Assembly (NCBI GenBank): GCA_019114385.1
Contig: DXFP01000030.1
Coordinates: forward strand, 1 to 36,393
From: Candidatus Ligilactobacillus excrementigallinarum
GTDB taxonomy: Bacteria; Bacillota; Bacilli; Lactobacillales; Lactobacillaceae
Length of the DNA stretch: 36,393 bases
Direction: 5' to 3'
Part shown: in pieces, positions 1-12,300 of the stretch
Numbering within the stretch: the first letter of the stretch is position 1
Layout: every line of letters starts with the position of its first letter
The notes under the pieces: generated by a model
Database searches by the model: none
What the model saw: the letters and a program-made list of their open reading frames with translations, nothing else
What the model was told of the DNA's origin: nothing
Program-made: the position numbers and the translations under genes

Positions 1-8
1 ACCAAAGG
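1..8 (+). rRNA. probable 3' end of 23S rRNA (partial)
   Basis: The window opens with ACCAAAG, which resembles the end of the conserved final 23S segment (…CTTAACCAA) in lactobacilli. A 5S gene follows about 80 bases later, as expected in a 16S-23S-5S operon. Only a few bases are visible, so the exact mature end is a guess. Confidence 0.45.
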
Positions 9-49
9 TTGAGAACGAGGGTTCGAAGTAAGGATAAATTATTAGCTAG

Positions 50-76
50 TTTTGAGAGAACAAGATTTTCTCAAAA
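50..76 (+). other. 23S-5S spacer hairpin (likely rRNA processing stem)
   Basis: TTTTGAGAGAA (50-60) pairs with ATTTTCTCAAAA (66-76, one G·T pair) around a five-base loop. It lies directly upstream of the 5S gene. Such stems in rRNA spacers are commonly cut by RNase III-type enzymes; that role is inferred from position. Confidence 0.5.
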
Positions 77-84
77 GTAAAATA

Positions 85-202
<118 letters not shown>

Positions 203-210
203 AAATCATA

Positions 211-240
211 GTCGTCAGTTTAATCTGGCGGCTTTTTTTG
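211..240 (+). terminator. rRNA operon terminator
   Basis: GTCGTCAG (211-218) pairs with CTGGCGGC (225-232) around a six-base loop and is followed by seven T residues (233-239). This is a textbook Rho-independent terminator just after 5S. Confidence 0.88.
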
Positions 241-605
241 TGTCTATTATGACTTAATATTTTTTCAATTAATTTTATTATGAAAATAATTAAAGAAATA
301 TATCAAATCGTAAACCTCATTAAGAAGAAAAATTAGTAAAGTAATAGGCAATTTAGTTTCTAGATATCCAAATATAATGTATATTAAGCTTTGCTTAAGA
401 AAAAAGTTAGGCTTTAACAAAACCTTATAAAATTAGTAGGCTTTTTCCTTTGACTCTCAACTTTAATTGTGCAATAATATCAACGTTTAAGGAGCTAAAC
501 TTAGGATATTTCGTAAAAATTAAAATTCGCTAAGAATTTTAAAGGAATTTATTCATAGTTTAGTTTTGCAATTATATTATTTTATCAAGAGAGAGGGGTT
601 CAATT
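241..605. other. intergenic region upstream of the MFS transporter
   Basis: There are 365 AT-rich bases with no credible ORF. They contain a small inverted repeat TTAAGC-TTT-GCTTAA (384-398), the promoter at 450-478, and in the probable 5' UTR a perfect inverted repeat AAAATTC-GCTAA-GAATTTT (522-540). The UTR is about 120 nt long if the promoter call is right. I recognise no known riboswitch here. Confidence 0.6.
450..478 (+). promoter_or_regulatory. probable sigma-A promoter of the MFS transporter
   Basis: TTGACT (450-455), a 17-bp spacer and AATAAT (473-478) fit a vegetative promoter. It would give a leader of about 120 nt before the ATG at 606. This is a consensus match by eye only. Confidence 0.5.
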
Positions 606-1940
606 ATGAGTACAACAGTCGACGACAAAAAAGTCGTAAGTAACGGCTACAAGTATTTCATGGTTTTCCTATGTATGTTTACTCAAGCTATCCCTTATGG
701 AATTGCGCAAAACATTCAGCCATTATTTGTACATCCACTTGTTAACACATTCCACTTTAGCTTGGCATCATACACATTAATCTTTACATTCGGTGCGGTT
801 GCAGCATCAGTTGCTTCACCATTTATCGGTAAAGGTTTAGGTAAGTTTAACTTTAAGGTAATGTACTTCATTGGTATTGCCTTATCAGCATTGTCATATG
901 TAATTTTTGGTATTAGTACAAAATTACCAGAATTCTATGGTGCTGCAATCTTATGTATGATTGGTTCAACATTCTTCTCAGGACAAGGTGTTCCTTGGGT
1001 AATTAACCACTGGTTCCCAGGTAAAGGCCGTGGTACTGCCTTAGGTATTGCCTTCTGTGGTGGATCAATTGGTAACATTTTCTTACAACCTACAACACAA
1101 CAAATTTTGAAGAGTTTCATGACAGGTGATCCAAAGACAGGTCACTTGACATCAATGAAACCATTCTTCATCTTTGCTGTTGCATTGTTAGTTATCGGTT
1201 TAATCATTACATTATTCATCCGTACACCTAAGGACAACGAAATTGTTGCTTCAGCTGCTGAATTAAAAGAAGCTAAAGAAGCTGCTGCAGCTGCAAAGGC
1301 TAAGGAATTTGAAGGATGGACAGCTAAAGAAGTTATGAAGATGAAGTGGTTCTGGATCTTCAGTATCGGTTTCTTAATCATCGGTATTGGTTTAGCATCA
1401 CTTAACGAAGACTACGCTGCATTCTTAGATACAAAATTATCATTGACAAACGTTGGTCTTATCGGTTCAATGTACGGTGTAGGTTGCTTAATTGGTAACG
1501 TTTCTGGTGGTATTTTATTCGATAAGTTAGGTACTGCAAAGGCAATGACATTTGCTGCTGTAATGTATGTAATTTCAATCGGTATGATGATTTTCATCAG
1601 TTTCCAACCATTTGGTGCTCACATCAGTAAAACAGCTGGTATTTTATATGCTATCTTCTGTGGTTTAGCCGTATTTAGTTACATGTCAGGTCCTGCTTTC
1701 ATGGCTAAAGACTTGTTTGGTGCTAAAGATGAAGGTGTTATGTTAGGTCTTGTTGGTTTAGCATACGCTATTGGATTCGCTATTGGTGCTCCATTATTCG
1801 GTATCATCAAAGGAATGGCTGACTTCACAGTTGCATGGTATGTAATGATGGGTTGTGTAGTTGTTGGCTTTATCTTATTGATCATCTCAGTTGTTAAGAT
1901 CAAGGGTATGCAAAAGAAAGTCATGAACCAAAACAACTAA
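606..1940 (+). CDS. MFS transporter, OxlT-like; probable conjugated bile salt transporter
   Basis: This is a 444-residue integral membrane protein with about 12 hydrophobic segments and a cytoplasmic mid-loop rich in Ala, Lys and Glu (near residues 212-240). The GKGRGTALGIAFCGGSIGN stretch near residue 140 is the glycine/arginine loop motif of the oxalate/formate antiporter (OxlT) branch of the MFS. In intestinal lactobacilli, members of this branch (CbsT1/CbsT2 of L. johnsonii) sit next to bile salt hydrolase genes and are annotated as conjugated bile salt transporters. The bile salt hydrolase starting 211 bp downstream supports the same role here. The start is backed by GAGAGAGGGG ending seven bases before the ATG. 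A hairpin lies between the two genes, so they may be separate transcripts. Substrate is inferred from context; an organic-anion antiporter of other specificity is possible. Confidence 0.78.
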   Translation: MSTTVDDKKVVSNGYKYFMVFLCMFTQAIPYGIAQNIQPLFVHPLVNTFHFSLASYTLIFTFGAVAASVASPFIGKGLGKFNFKVMYFIGIALSALSYVIFGISTKLPEFYGAAILCMIGSTFFSGQGVPWVINHWFPGKGRGTALGIAFCGGSIGNIFLQPTTQQILKSFMTGDPKTGHLTSMKPFFIFAVALLVIGLIITLFIRTPKDNEIVASAAELKEAKEAAAAAKAKEFEGWTAKEVMKMKWFWIFSIGFLIIGIGLASLNEDYAAFLDTKLSLTNVGLIGSMYGVGCLIGNVSGGILFDKLGTAKAMTFAAVMYVISIGMMIFISFQPFGAHISKTAGILYAIFCGLAVFSYMSGPAFMAKDLFGAKDEGVMLGLVGLAYAIGFAIGAPLFGIIKGMADFTVAWYVMMGCVVVGFILLIISVVKIKGMQKKVMNQNN

Positions 1941-1960
1941 TTGTAAATTTTAAATATAAT

Positions 1961-2050
1961 CGCAAGTCGCTTAGTATAACAACGAATTATTTTTTTAAGG
2001 TTAAAAATTATTTTCGCTTATATACGGATAGGCGACTTGTTTTGAATTTT
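1961..2050 (+). terminator. long stem-loop, probable terminator after the MFS gene
   Basis: CAAGTCGC (1963-1970) pairs perfectly with GCGACTTG (2032-2039), followed by a T-rich stretch. The intervening sequence can fold into a second AT-rich hairpin (AATTATTTTTTTAA against TTAAAAATTATTTT). Such a large two-tier hairpin is unusual for a simple terminator, but the position after a stop codon and the T-rich tail fit. Confidence 0.6.
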
Positions 2051-2090
2051 AATTATCCATTAAGCTAGAAACTTTCTATTAACAGTTATT

Positions 2091-2131
2091 AAGATAATAA
2101 TGTTACAATCTAAATATAAAGTTATTATCTT
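2091..2131. promoter_or_regulatory. perfect 10-bp inverted repeat upstream of bsh (operator-like)
   Basis: AAGATAATAA (2091-2100) and TTATTATCTT (2122-2131) are exact reverse complements separated by 21 bp. The spacer contains TACAAT (2104-2109), a candidate -10 box, and TTAACA (2079-2084) could be a weak -35 with a long 19-bp spacer. It ends 20 bp before the bsh start codon. It could be a repressor site or a 5' UTR hairpin. No transcription factor can be named. Confidence 0.45.
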
Positions 2132-2151
2132 TCGAAGGGAGATTAATTAAT

Positions 2152-3099
2152 ATGTGTACAGGTTTACGTTTTAACGATAATGAAGGTAATTTATACTTTG
2201 GTCGTAACTTGGATGTTGAATCATCATACGGCGAAAAAGTACTTGTAACACCAAGAAATTATGAATTGCCATACAAGTTCTTAGAAGATGGCAAGACAAC
2301 AAAGGCAATCATCGGTATGGGTATCATGGCTGGTGACTATCCAATGTATTTTGATGCATGCAACGAAAACGGTCTTTGCATCGCTGGTTTGAACTTCCCA
2401 CGCTATGCTTCATTTACAGAAGGTCCTGTAGATGGTAAGACAAACATGGCACCATACGAATTCATGATGTGGTTAATGGAAGAATTCGATACTGTTGAAG
2501 AAGCAAAGAAGGGCTTAGCTGATTTAAACTTAGTTGATGCACCATTTGCACCACAAATGCCAGTTGCTCCATTACACTGGATTATCAGTGACAAGAAGGC
2601 TTCAGTTGTTGTTGAACAAACTGCTGATGGTTTACATGTATATGACAACTATGTCGGCGTATTGACAAACAACCCTGACTACCCATGGCACATGACAAAC
2701 TTAAACAACTATGCTGGTTTAACACCAAATGATGCTAAGACACAAGACTGGAACGGTCAAGAAATCAAGCCATTAGGTGTTGGTACAGGTAGTTTAGGCT
2801 TACCTGGTGACAGTATCCCAGCATCACGTTTCGTTAAGATTGCATACTTAAACGCTAACTACCCAACAGTTGAAGGCGAAAAGGCAAACGTTGCTAAATT
2901 CTTCAACATGTTGAAGGCTGTTGCAATGGTTGACGGAAGTGTTATTAATGAACAAGGCAAGGATGAATACACAGTATACACAGCTTGCTACTCAGACAAC
3001 ACAAAGACATACTATTACAACCGGTATGATGATTTTGAAATGAAGAGTGTTCAATTAACAGAAGAAAACATGAATGCTGACAAGGTTACAGTATACTAA
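2152..3099 (+). CDS. bsh: bile salt hydrolase (choloylglycine hydrolase)
   Basis: This 315-residue, cytoplasmic Ntn-hydrolase cleaves the amide bond of glycine- or taurine-conjugated bile acids. The start Met is followed directly by Cys2, the N-terminal nucleophile exposed after Met removal. Other expected active-site residues are visible: Arg18 and Asp21 (GRNLD), Asn81 (GLNFPRY), Asn174 (TNNPDYPW) and Arg226 (PASRF). Length and all six positions match the functional family. The loop before LGLPGD reads G209-V210-G211; published work on Lactobacillus enzymes links a G-X-G motif here with glycine-conjugate preference and S-R-X with taurine preference. GAAGGGAG ends about ten bases before the ATG. 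The neighbouring MFS gene probably moves the substrate or product. Codon choice looks biased, as in well-expressed genes. Penicillin V acylase is the alternative member of the family but less likely in this context. Confidence 0.95.
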   Translation: MCTGLRFNDNEGNLYFGRNLDVESSYGEKVLVTPRNYELPYKFLEDGKTTKAIIGMGIMAGDYPMYFDACNENGLCIAGLNFPRYASFTEGPVDGKTNMAPYEFMMWLMEEFDTVEEAKKGLADLNLVDAPFAPQMPVAPLHWIISDKKASVVVEQTADGLHVYDNYVGVLTNNPDYPWHMTNLNNYAGLTPNDAKTQDWNGQEIKPLGVGTGSLGLPGDSIPASRFVKIAYLNANYPTVEGEKANVAKFFNMLKAVAMVDGSVINEQGKDEYTVYTACYSDNTKTYYYNRYDDFEMKSVQLTEENMNADKVTVY

Positions 3100-3128
3100 T
3101 CTTGATTCATAATTATTAAACATTAGTT

Positions 3129-3167
3129 AGGCGAAACTGCAATTTAATTGTGGTTTCGCCTTTTTTA
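3129..3167 (+). terminator. Rho-independent terminator after bsh
   Basis: AGGCGAAAC (3129-3137) pairs exactly with GTTTCGCCT (3153-3161), followed by a run of T to 3166. The inner part (GCAATT/AATTGT) lengthens the stem. Confidence 0.9.
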
Positions 3168-3183
3168 ATATCATTTTTGGCTG

Positions 3184-3244
3184 ATTTTATTCATAAAATG
3201 TTCTTGTTTTAATGAAATAATCGTAAACAATTTAATTAATTAAA
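3184..3244. promoter_or_regulatory. AT-rich palindromes upstream of the adhesin gene
   Basis: Two palindromes occur between the bsh terminator and the adhesin promoter: ATTTTAT-TC-ATAAAAT (3184-3199) and TTTAATTAATTAAA (3231-3244). They could be operator sites, but AT-rich sequence makes chance palindromes common. Confidence 0.25.
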
Positions 3245-3270
3245 ATATAGTTAAATAGTATCGAGGTATC

Positions 3271-3300
3271 TTCAATTTTGTTTGTCTTCTGGCGTATAAT
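3271..3300 (+). promoter_or_regulatory. probable promoter of the giant adhesin gene
   Basis: TTCAAT (3271-3276), an 18-bp spacer and a consensus TATAAT (3295-3300). Transcription would start near 3307. That excludes an initiation codon at 3278 and makes the ATG at 3347 more likely than the one at 3317. Confidence 0.5.
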
Positions 3301-3346
3301 GAGGACGGAAGTTGTAATGGTTAAAAGTCTATTATGGGTGAGTAAA

Positions 3347-6300
3347 ATGAAACAAAAAACATATTTTGGAAAGCGACTCAACCGTGTAAAACTTTATAAA
3401 AAGGGTAAGTTTTGGGTTGCTTCAACTTTAACATTTATTTCAACAGAATTAATGATGGCAGCACCAGTCCACGCATCCAAGGTGGATTCTGTATCGCAGT
3501 CATCTGTAATTTCACAAACAATTACTAGTTCAAGCTCGAGTTTAGTTTCAAACTCTAATCTAAGTTCGAGCTCGAACTCCAATTCTATTGAAAGTTCCAA
3601 CTCAAGCGTAAGTAAAAAGGATAGTTCAAGTTCATTAAAATCAAGCATTTCATCAAGTTCAATTAGTAAATCTAGTGCAACTAGTTCTAGCAGTGAATTA
3701 GTTAAATCTTCAAGTTCTTCTGTTGCTGTATCTTCATCAAGTCAAAGCAGCAGTGCTAGTTCAGTGCGCTCAAAAACTGAAGCTGATGTAAAAAAGAGTT
3801 CAAGTTCAATTAATTCTAGCAGTTTAACAAGCAGTTCAAGCGAAAGTAGTAGTACTTCAAGTTCTACTGATACATCTTCAGTTCAAGATGCAGATGCTGC
3901 TGAAATTTCAAATGATAGTGATTTAAATGCTCAAAATGACCTTAAAGTTGCAAATGCAGTTACTCAATTGCAAGATACTCCAGTAGTCAAAAATAAAGAA
4001 GATAATGACAGTGCAGCTACGGCTCTCACACCTAACACACAACAAGATGCTAATGATGATCCATTAAAACGAGCATTGACTCGTTTATATCTTCAAATTA
4101 CTGACGATGATGTTTCAGTTAGTGATGCCGAACAAGAATATAATTATGATTACCTTTCTGGTGAATGGTACATTTTCTTCGAGGATGAAAAGGGTAATTT
4201 GCTTCCTGTTACATATCCTGGTTTAGGATATACTGCAGATGGTGAATTATACTTTGGAGGAACAGGTAGTTCAGTTCGAAAAGCCGTTAAAAGTGCAGTC
4301 CAAGATGTAGATAATGAAGGCTATACGTTAGATCATTTAGCCTTAAATGTTTCATTGACTCAATGGAATAACACCTTTACTTTCTATTTGCATTTCAAGG
4401 AAAAACCACAACAATTAGGTAAACCTGTAACAGTTATCTATAAAACACAGGATGGAAAAGTTTTAGGTAAAGGTCAGGCTGTATATACGAATGCTCAGGG
4501 GCAAACTGATTCAAAACCATATCAAAATGACTCCTATGATACATCTGCTAAAAACTTTGCAGGGTATCACTTGGTTGATATTGATGGAAATTCACAAGGA
4601 TTGGTTACAAATCAACCTCAAACGGTAACTTATATTTATGCTCCTAACCAAGAATCAGTCACAATTAATTTTGTTGATGACGAAGAAAATGAGAAAAATG
4701 TTGGTCATGTGAATGTAAGTGGAACATTTGGCTCTACTGCGAGTGAAAATGTTCAAGATTATGTTGCACAAAATTTGCCAAATTATGTTTACGTTTCAAC
4801 TGATTGGCCAGGTTCAATTGAGTTTACTACAGCAAATAATGGCAAGAGCTACACTGTTCATTTGAAACACAAGACAAAACAGGTTACAGAAACTAAGACA
4901 GTCACTCAAACAATTAAATATGTATTTCAAGATGGAAAACAAGCTGAACCAGACCATATTGCTAAAATTACATTCCAACGGACAAATACAATTGATTTAG
5001 CAGATAATAACAAAGTTATATCATCAACAGCATGGCAGAATATGTCTAATACTGATGAATTTCCTGTAGTTCAATCTCCTGAAATTGTAGGTTATACTGC
5101 AAGTTTTACTTCATCAGTTGCAGTAATTGGAATTACGGCTGATTCAAATGATAATACACAAACCATTACGTATACACCAAATAAATATTCAATAACCATT
5201 ACGTATTACGATATGGATGCAAAGAAATTGATTCAACCAACTGTTGTTTTGGAAGGCGACTATGGTACTTCACCAAATTATGATTATCAAAGTGTCATTG
5301 ATAAGTTGGAAAGTGAAGGATATAAGGTTGCGCGAGACAATATTCCGGCTGATTTAAAATTTGATAATACTGGTAAACAAGCATATGAGGTAGACTTTAC
5401 GCATACATCAACCGTTTTGCCAAAGGATGCTGCTGGCTTAACGAAGGTTATCAAACGGACAATTCACTATGTGTACGCAGATGGGAAAGAAGCAGCTGCA
5501 GATAAAATTCAAACCGTTACTTATACGCGAACAGCGGTAGAAGATAACGTTACTCATGAAATTAAGTATGGTAACTGGACAACTACAACTAATCCAGCCC
5601 AATTTGCAGCAGTTACTTCGCCAACAATTACTGGTTACACCCCAAGTATGACAACGGTAAGTGCAGAAAGCATTACAAGTAATACGGCGGATCAGACAAT
5701 TGCGGTGATTTATACTGCAAATGGCGGAAATCAAACACCGCAAAGTGATTTAAAGACAACTGTAACGCAAACAATTTACTATCTGAAAAATGATGGGACT
5801 CAATTATTGCAACCAACAGTTACAACAATCACGTTTACTCGAAAGAAAAATGCAGATGGTACGTATACTCCATGGCAAGCACAAGGAGCAGATGAATTCA
5901 AATCAATTGCTGCACCTGAAATTGACGGATATACACCAAATATTCAAGCAACTAAGTTAATTTCAAACGTCAAAGCAACGGATGCAAATAATGTGCAAAC
6001 GATTACTTATAGTCCAATCGAAGCACAAGCAACCATTACTTTCTATGACGAAACAGAAAAGAAGAATATTAATGTTGTTTCATTGAGTGGAGCCTTTGGA
6101 ACTAGTTCAACATACTCTCCTGCAAAGGAAATTGAATACTTAACTAGTCATGGTTACATTCAAGACACTGGAAATTCAGATTTTCCAGCTTCTGGCAGTG
6201 TGGATTTTGAAACTGACAACCAAGCATTTACAATTTCATTTACGCATGCAATGAAAAATGTAAGTCAAACGCAAACTGTGCAACAACAAATTAAATATCA

Positions 6301-9300
6301 ATTTGCAGATGGGTCACAGGCAGCTGATCCAGTCATTCGTTCATTGACTTTCACACGGAATGGAGTGTTGGATGAAGCTACTGGACAAGTTACTTATCAA
6401 GATTGGAAACCAGAAACAACAAATACATTCTCAGCAGTTAAATCACCTGTAATTACTGGATATACAACTTCACATCCATACAGTACAGCAGTAACAGTGG
6501 ATGGTTCAAGTGCAACAAATGTCCAGGTAATTACGTATACACCAAATACTGAAACAGCTACAGTAACATTTGTTGATCAAACTTCAGGTAAAACGATTGT
6601 TACTCAAACAATTTCAGGTTCATTTGGTACGGAATCAACTTATTCTCCAGCTGATGAGATTAGTAAATTAGAAGCTGAAGGCTATGTATTAGTTAAAAAC
6701 GGTTATCAAACATTTAAGTTCGATAAGGATAGCACACAACCAATTTATCAATTTACAATTACTTTTGATGAGGGAACTACAACAAGTACTGAATCTAAAA
6801 CAGTAAATCGCACAATTTATTATGAAGATCAAGATGGTAATCAGGTTGCAAGTTCATACACGGATTCAATTACATTTACGCGCCAAAAGACGGTTAATAA
6901 TGTAACCCATGCTGTAACTTATACTAACTGGAATAATACAAGCAGTGAATTTGCTCCAGTGCAATCTCCTAAGGTTACTGGATATACAGTACAAAAGGGC
7001 GAAGAACAAAGTCAGGCAGTTACTGTTACCCCTGATTCAAATAATGTATCTCAAGTGATTACGTATACTGCTAACCAAGAACAAATTAAAATTGAATATA
7101 TTGATGCATTTGATCCTAATAATCCAAATACACCAAATTATAATTCAACAACGGTATTATCAACTGATACGTTGACTGGTGCATATGGAACAAGTGCATC
7201 ATATTCTCCAGATGCTGCAAACACTAAATATACAGCTGAAGGATATGTTCCTCTTGGTTTTGGTTCTGATTTTCCAAGTGATGGATTGAAGTTTGATGTT
7301 GATGGTGTTCAAGTTTACAAGTACTACTACACGCATTCGATGAAGTCAATTCCGGAACAAAAGCAAGTAACTTCAACGATTAACTATGTAATGAGCGACG
7401 GTTCAAAGGCTCCAAGTGCAAATGTTCAAACTTTGACCTTTAACCGGACCAATACTGAAGACATGGTAACTAAAAAGATTACTGACGGTGCATGGAATGT
7501 TGCTTCACAACAAACTACTGCAGTAACAAGTCCAGTAATTGCAGGTTATACACCAGATAAGAAACAAGTTGCAAGTATAACAATTACTCCAGATATGGGT
7601 AACCAAACTACAACGGTAACTTATACACCAGATCAGGAGCAGTTTACGGTTAAATTTGTTGATGAAACAACCGGGACAACATTAGATACTAAAGTTGAAA
7701 CTGGTGCGTTCAATACCAAGACAAGCTATTCACCTCAAGCTGAAATCAATAGTTATTTAGCTAAAGGATATGTCTTAGTAAGTAATACTTTCCCACAAGA
7801 TGGATATACCTTTGGGACAAGTGCACCTGTTTACACAGTAACTTTGAAGCATGGAACATCAACGATTGATGCAACCAGTGGTGAAAAAAATTTAACAAAG
7901 AATATTACTCGGACGATTAATTATGAATACGCCGATCATAGCAAGGCTTATCAATCAGCGACTGAAACGGTAACCTTTACACGGAATGCAGTAAAGGATA
8001 ATGTTACTGGTCAGATTTTGAGCTACGGTAATTGGGAAGCAAGCGGCAATGCCTTTTATAATGCAGTAAATTCACCAAATATTACGGGTTACACTGCAAA
8101 TCCAGCTACAGTTGCTCAAGCAAATGTCAGTGCAAATGATCAAAATACAACGGTGACAGTCACATATACTGCTAACCTAGAACATGCAACGGTAATTTTC
8201 CAGGATGATACAACTGGAAAGGCTTTGTATACGCAAAATTTGACTGGTGCTTATAACAGTGTTTCTGATTATAATCCATCATCTGAAATTCAAAAATTAG
8301 TTAACTCTGGATATGTATTAGGACAGGATGGTTATCCCACAGATGGAAAGATTTTTGGTAAAGACGGAATTAATCAGCAATTTGTAATCCACTTTACTGA
8401 AAAAACAGATGATTATAATGATCAAAATAATCCAGAAGGGTTAGATTTGAAACACACAGTAACGCACACGATTCATTATGTATATCAAAATGGTGATCAA
8501 GCTGCTGCAGATAAGACAGAATCCTTGACCTTTAACCGGACGGCTACAAAGAATGAAGCTACAGGTCAAATTGTATATAGTCCATGGAAGGTCGTTGGTA
8601 CTACTGATGACTTTGCACCAATTATGTCACCAGAAATCACGGGTTATACTGCGAGTGCACCTGAAAGTACAGCATATAATAACGTTACTCCGGATACTCC
8701 AATTCCAGATCAAACAATTACGTATACTCCGAATACTGAAAGTGCAACGGTCACATACTGGGATGATACCGATAATAAGGCAATGAAAGTCGTACCATTG
8801 ACAGGCCCATTTGGAACAACTTCTGACTACAATCCAGCAAATCAAATTAAAGATTATCAAGATAAGGGTTATGTAATGGTAGAAAATAATGTTCCCGAAA
8901 ATGGAATTAAGTTTACTGCTGGAAATTCTAACAGTTACTTTATTCATTTTGTACATGGAACAACTACAATTACAACGGCTAATAATTCTGATCACTTGGA
9001 TTTAAGTCATCAAGTTAGTCGGACAATTAAATATGTTTATGCAAATCAAACCTCAGCACATGCTGATAATGTACAAACATTGACCTTTACGCGGACAGCA
9101 ACTAAAGATAATGTAACGGGTAAGATTACGGGCTATAGCGATTGGACTCCTGCAAGTCAGACCTTTAATGCGGTTGATTCACCAATTATTACAGGATATC
9201 ATGCAGACCAAACAACTGTTGGAGCAGTCAATAATGTGAACGAAAATTCACAATCAATAACGACAACGGTAACTTATACTCCAGATACCGAAACAGCATA

Positions 9301-12300
9301 CGTTCAATATATTGACGATACTACAGGAAAAGTAATTCACACAGACACATTAACTGGCCCTTATGAAAGTCAGTCAACTTATAGTGTCCAAGACGAATTG
9401 AAGCAGTTAAATCCAGGATATGTTTATGTAAGTACAAATTTCCCAACTAATGGTGAAATCTTTAATCAAGCAGGCAAGACTCCAACGTATGTTGTTCACT
9501 TAACTGAAGGAACTACAAATTATACTCCAGTAGATAATCCTGAAAAATTAGATTTGACGGATATTGTTACGCAAACGATTCACTATCAATTTAAAGATGG
9601 AACTAAAGCTGCTGATGATTATGAAACTAGCATCGCCTTTACACGCACTGCTACAAAGAATAACGTCACAGGTGCTATTACTTATAATGCATGGACACCT
9701 GCAGTGAGTGATTTTGATCAAGTGCAATCACCAACAGTTAAAGGCTATACTCCAAACAAAGCGCAAAGTGATGCTGTGGTTGTCAAACCAGGCGATTCAG
9801 ATAATGTTCAAACAATTGTTTATACTCCAAATGAAGAAAAAGCAACGGTTAACTTTATTGATGATACAACTGATAAGACTATTGAATCCGATACGTTAAC
9901 TGGAGTATACGATTCAACTTCAAGCTTTGATTTAGCTGATAAAATCAAAGTCTTAGAAGCCAAAGGATATCAATTGGTCAGTGATACAGAATATCCAGCA
10001 GATGGCAACATTTTTAATGAAGATGGCGTAAATCAAGTGTTCAACATTCACCTGAAAGAAACCACAACCACATATAACGAAAATAATAATCCGGAAAATT
10101 TAGATTTAACGGATACGGTAACCCAAACGATTCATTATCAATATGCTAATGGACAAACAGCTGCTAAGGATGCCACTGCGACAGTTAAATTTACACGTAC
10201 GGCTACGAAGAATAATGTTACTGGGAACATCACTTATAGTGCATGGACACCTGCAATCCAAAACTTTGATCAAGTGCAATCACCAGTAATTGAAGGGTAC
10301 ACACCAAGTGCAGCTCAAAGCAGTGCAGTAGTTGTCAGACCAGGTGATCCGGATAATGTTCAAACCATTAAATATACTGCAAACAAAGAACATGCAACGA
10401 TTAACTTTGTTGATGATACTAATAACAAAGTGCTTGATACAGTTAATTTGACAGGTGCATTTGATTCCAAAGCAACCTTTGATATGGCAAATGCTTTGAA
10501 ACAATTGCAAGCTCATGGATATGTAATTGGTCAAAATAATTATCCAGCAGATGGAAATGTCTTTAACAAAGACGGGGTAAACCAAGTCTTTACTGTTCAT
10601 GTAACTGAAGGAACAACTCATTACACTACATCTAATAATCCAGAAAACTTGGAATTATCAGATACAGTTACACAGACAATCCATTATGTGTTTGCTGATG
10701 GCACTCAAGCAGCCAAAGATGTAGTGAAGACAGTCAGCTTTACTCGGGATGCAGTTAAGAATAATGTAACAGGAGTAATTACGTATGGTAACTGGACTCC
10801 AGCTGTGCAAAACTTTAGCCAAGTGCAATCACCAGTAATTGAAGGCTATACTCCAAGTGCAGCTCAAAGTACGGCAGTAACGGTCAAACCAGGCGATCAA
10901 GATAATGTTCAAAAGATTGTTTACACACCAAATCAAGAACAAGCAACGGTTAAGGTAATTGATTTGACTACTGGAAATACTCTTGAAACTGATGATTTGA
11001 CAGGTGCATATGGTACCAAAGCCAACTTCGATGTTCAAAGTGTGATTGATAAATATACAAAACAAGGATATGTTTTTGTCCGCAGTACGTTCCCAACTGA
11101 TGGTTACCGGTTTACAACGAACGCACCCCAATTTGATATTTACTTGCAACACGGAACTGATACAGACCCATCCCACTTGGATTTGACGGCAACTGTAACG
11201 GAAACAATTAAATATGTATATGCCGATGGAAGAGAAGCTAAACCAACTCAAACACTGACATTAACGTTCCACCGGACTGGAAAATACGATGATGTAACGC
11301 ATACTGCAACATATGGTGATTGGCAAGCAGATAATGGAACGACCTTTAAAGAAGTTCCAACGCCTGTAATCACAGGATATACACCAGATAAGACAAGTGT
11401 TGCAGCAGTAAATGGTGTAACTGCAGATACTCCAGATCAAACGATTACAGTTACCTATAAAGCAAATCAAGAATATGCAACGGTAACGTATGTTGATGCT
11501 ACTGAAAACAAAACGATTGCAACTGCAAATATTAACGGAGCATTTGGTACAACTTCAACTTATAGTCCAGATGCAACCATCAAACAGTTGGAAGCTCAAG
11601 GTTATGAAGTAGTTACTGATGATTTTCCACAAGCTGGAATTGTCTTTAATCAAGATGGTAAAACATTGAATTACATGGTTACATTGAAGCATAAGACATT
11701 AACGGAAACGCCGGATAGTAACCCGGATAATTTAGATTTAACCAATACAGTAACAGAAACAATTAAGTACGTTTATGCTGATGGAGATGTCGCTGCTAAA
11801 ACTTATACAGCAGCAGTGAAGTATACGCGAACAGCAACAAAAGACTTGGTAACTAATAAAGTGGAATACACTGATTGGCAACCTGTCGGCAATAGCGAGT
11901 TGCCACAAGTTGTTTCACCAACGATTACGGGTTATACAGCTGATAAAGCACAGATTGCTCCAATTCAAACCCATGCGGGAATGGATTTGGCACCAATTAC
12001 GGTAACTTATTCACCTAACCAAGAACAAGCTACAGTCACATATTATGATGAAACTAGCCAACAAAATATCTCAGTAGCAAACTTAAATGGTGCTTTTGGC
12101 AGCAAATCTGCATATAATCCGCAAACAACATTGGACAAATTAATTGCCACAGGTTATGAAGTAGTTTCAAATGATTTCCCAGCAAACGGAATTGTCTTTA
12201 ATCAAGATGGAACGGTACAAAACTACCGCATTGTCCTGAAACACGGCACTAGTCAGATTACTTCGGAAAATAACCCGGGAAATGTTGATTTGACTTCAAC

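Noticed and set aside
281-337. 18-codon ORF after the rRNA operon
   Set aside because: It has no ribosome site, is lysine/isoleucine-rich as expected by chance in AT-rich DNA, and nothing supports translation.
3278-3346. Longer N-terminus of the adhesin starting at 3278 or 3317
   Set aside because: A consensus -10 box at 3295-3300 puts the 3278 codon upstream of transcription. From 3317 the leader would be about ten bases. The start at 3347 gives a normal KxYKxGKxW signal peptide.
8553-11470. Several open frames on other strands and frames inside the adhesin gene
   Set aside because: They are out-of-frame shadows of a long, repetitive, AT-rich gene. They lack ribosome sites and have cysteine- and isoleucine-rich nonsense composition.
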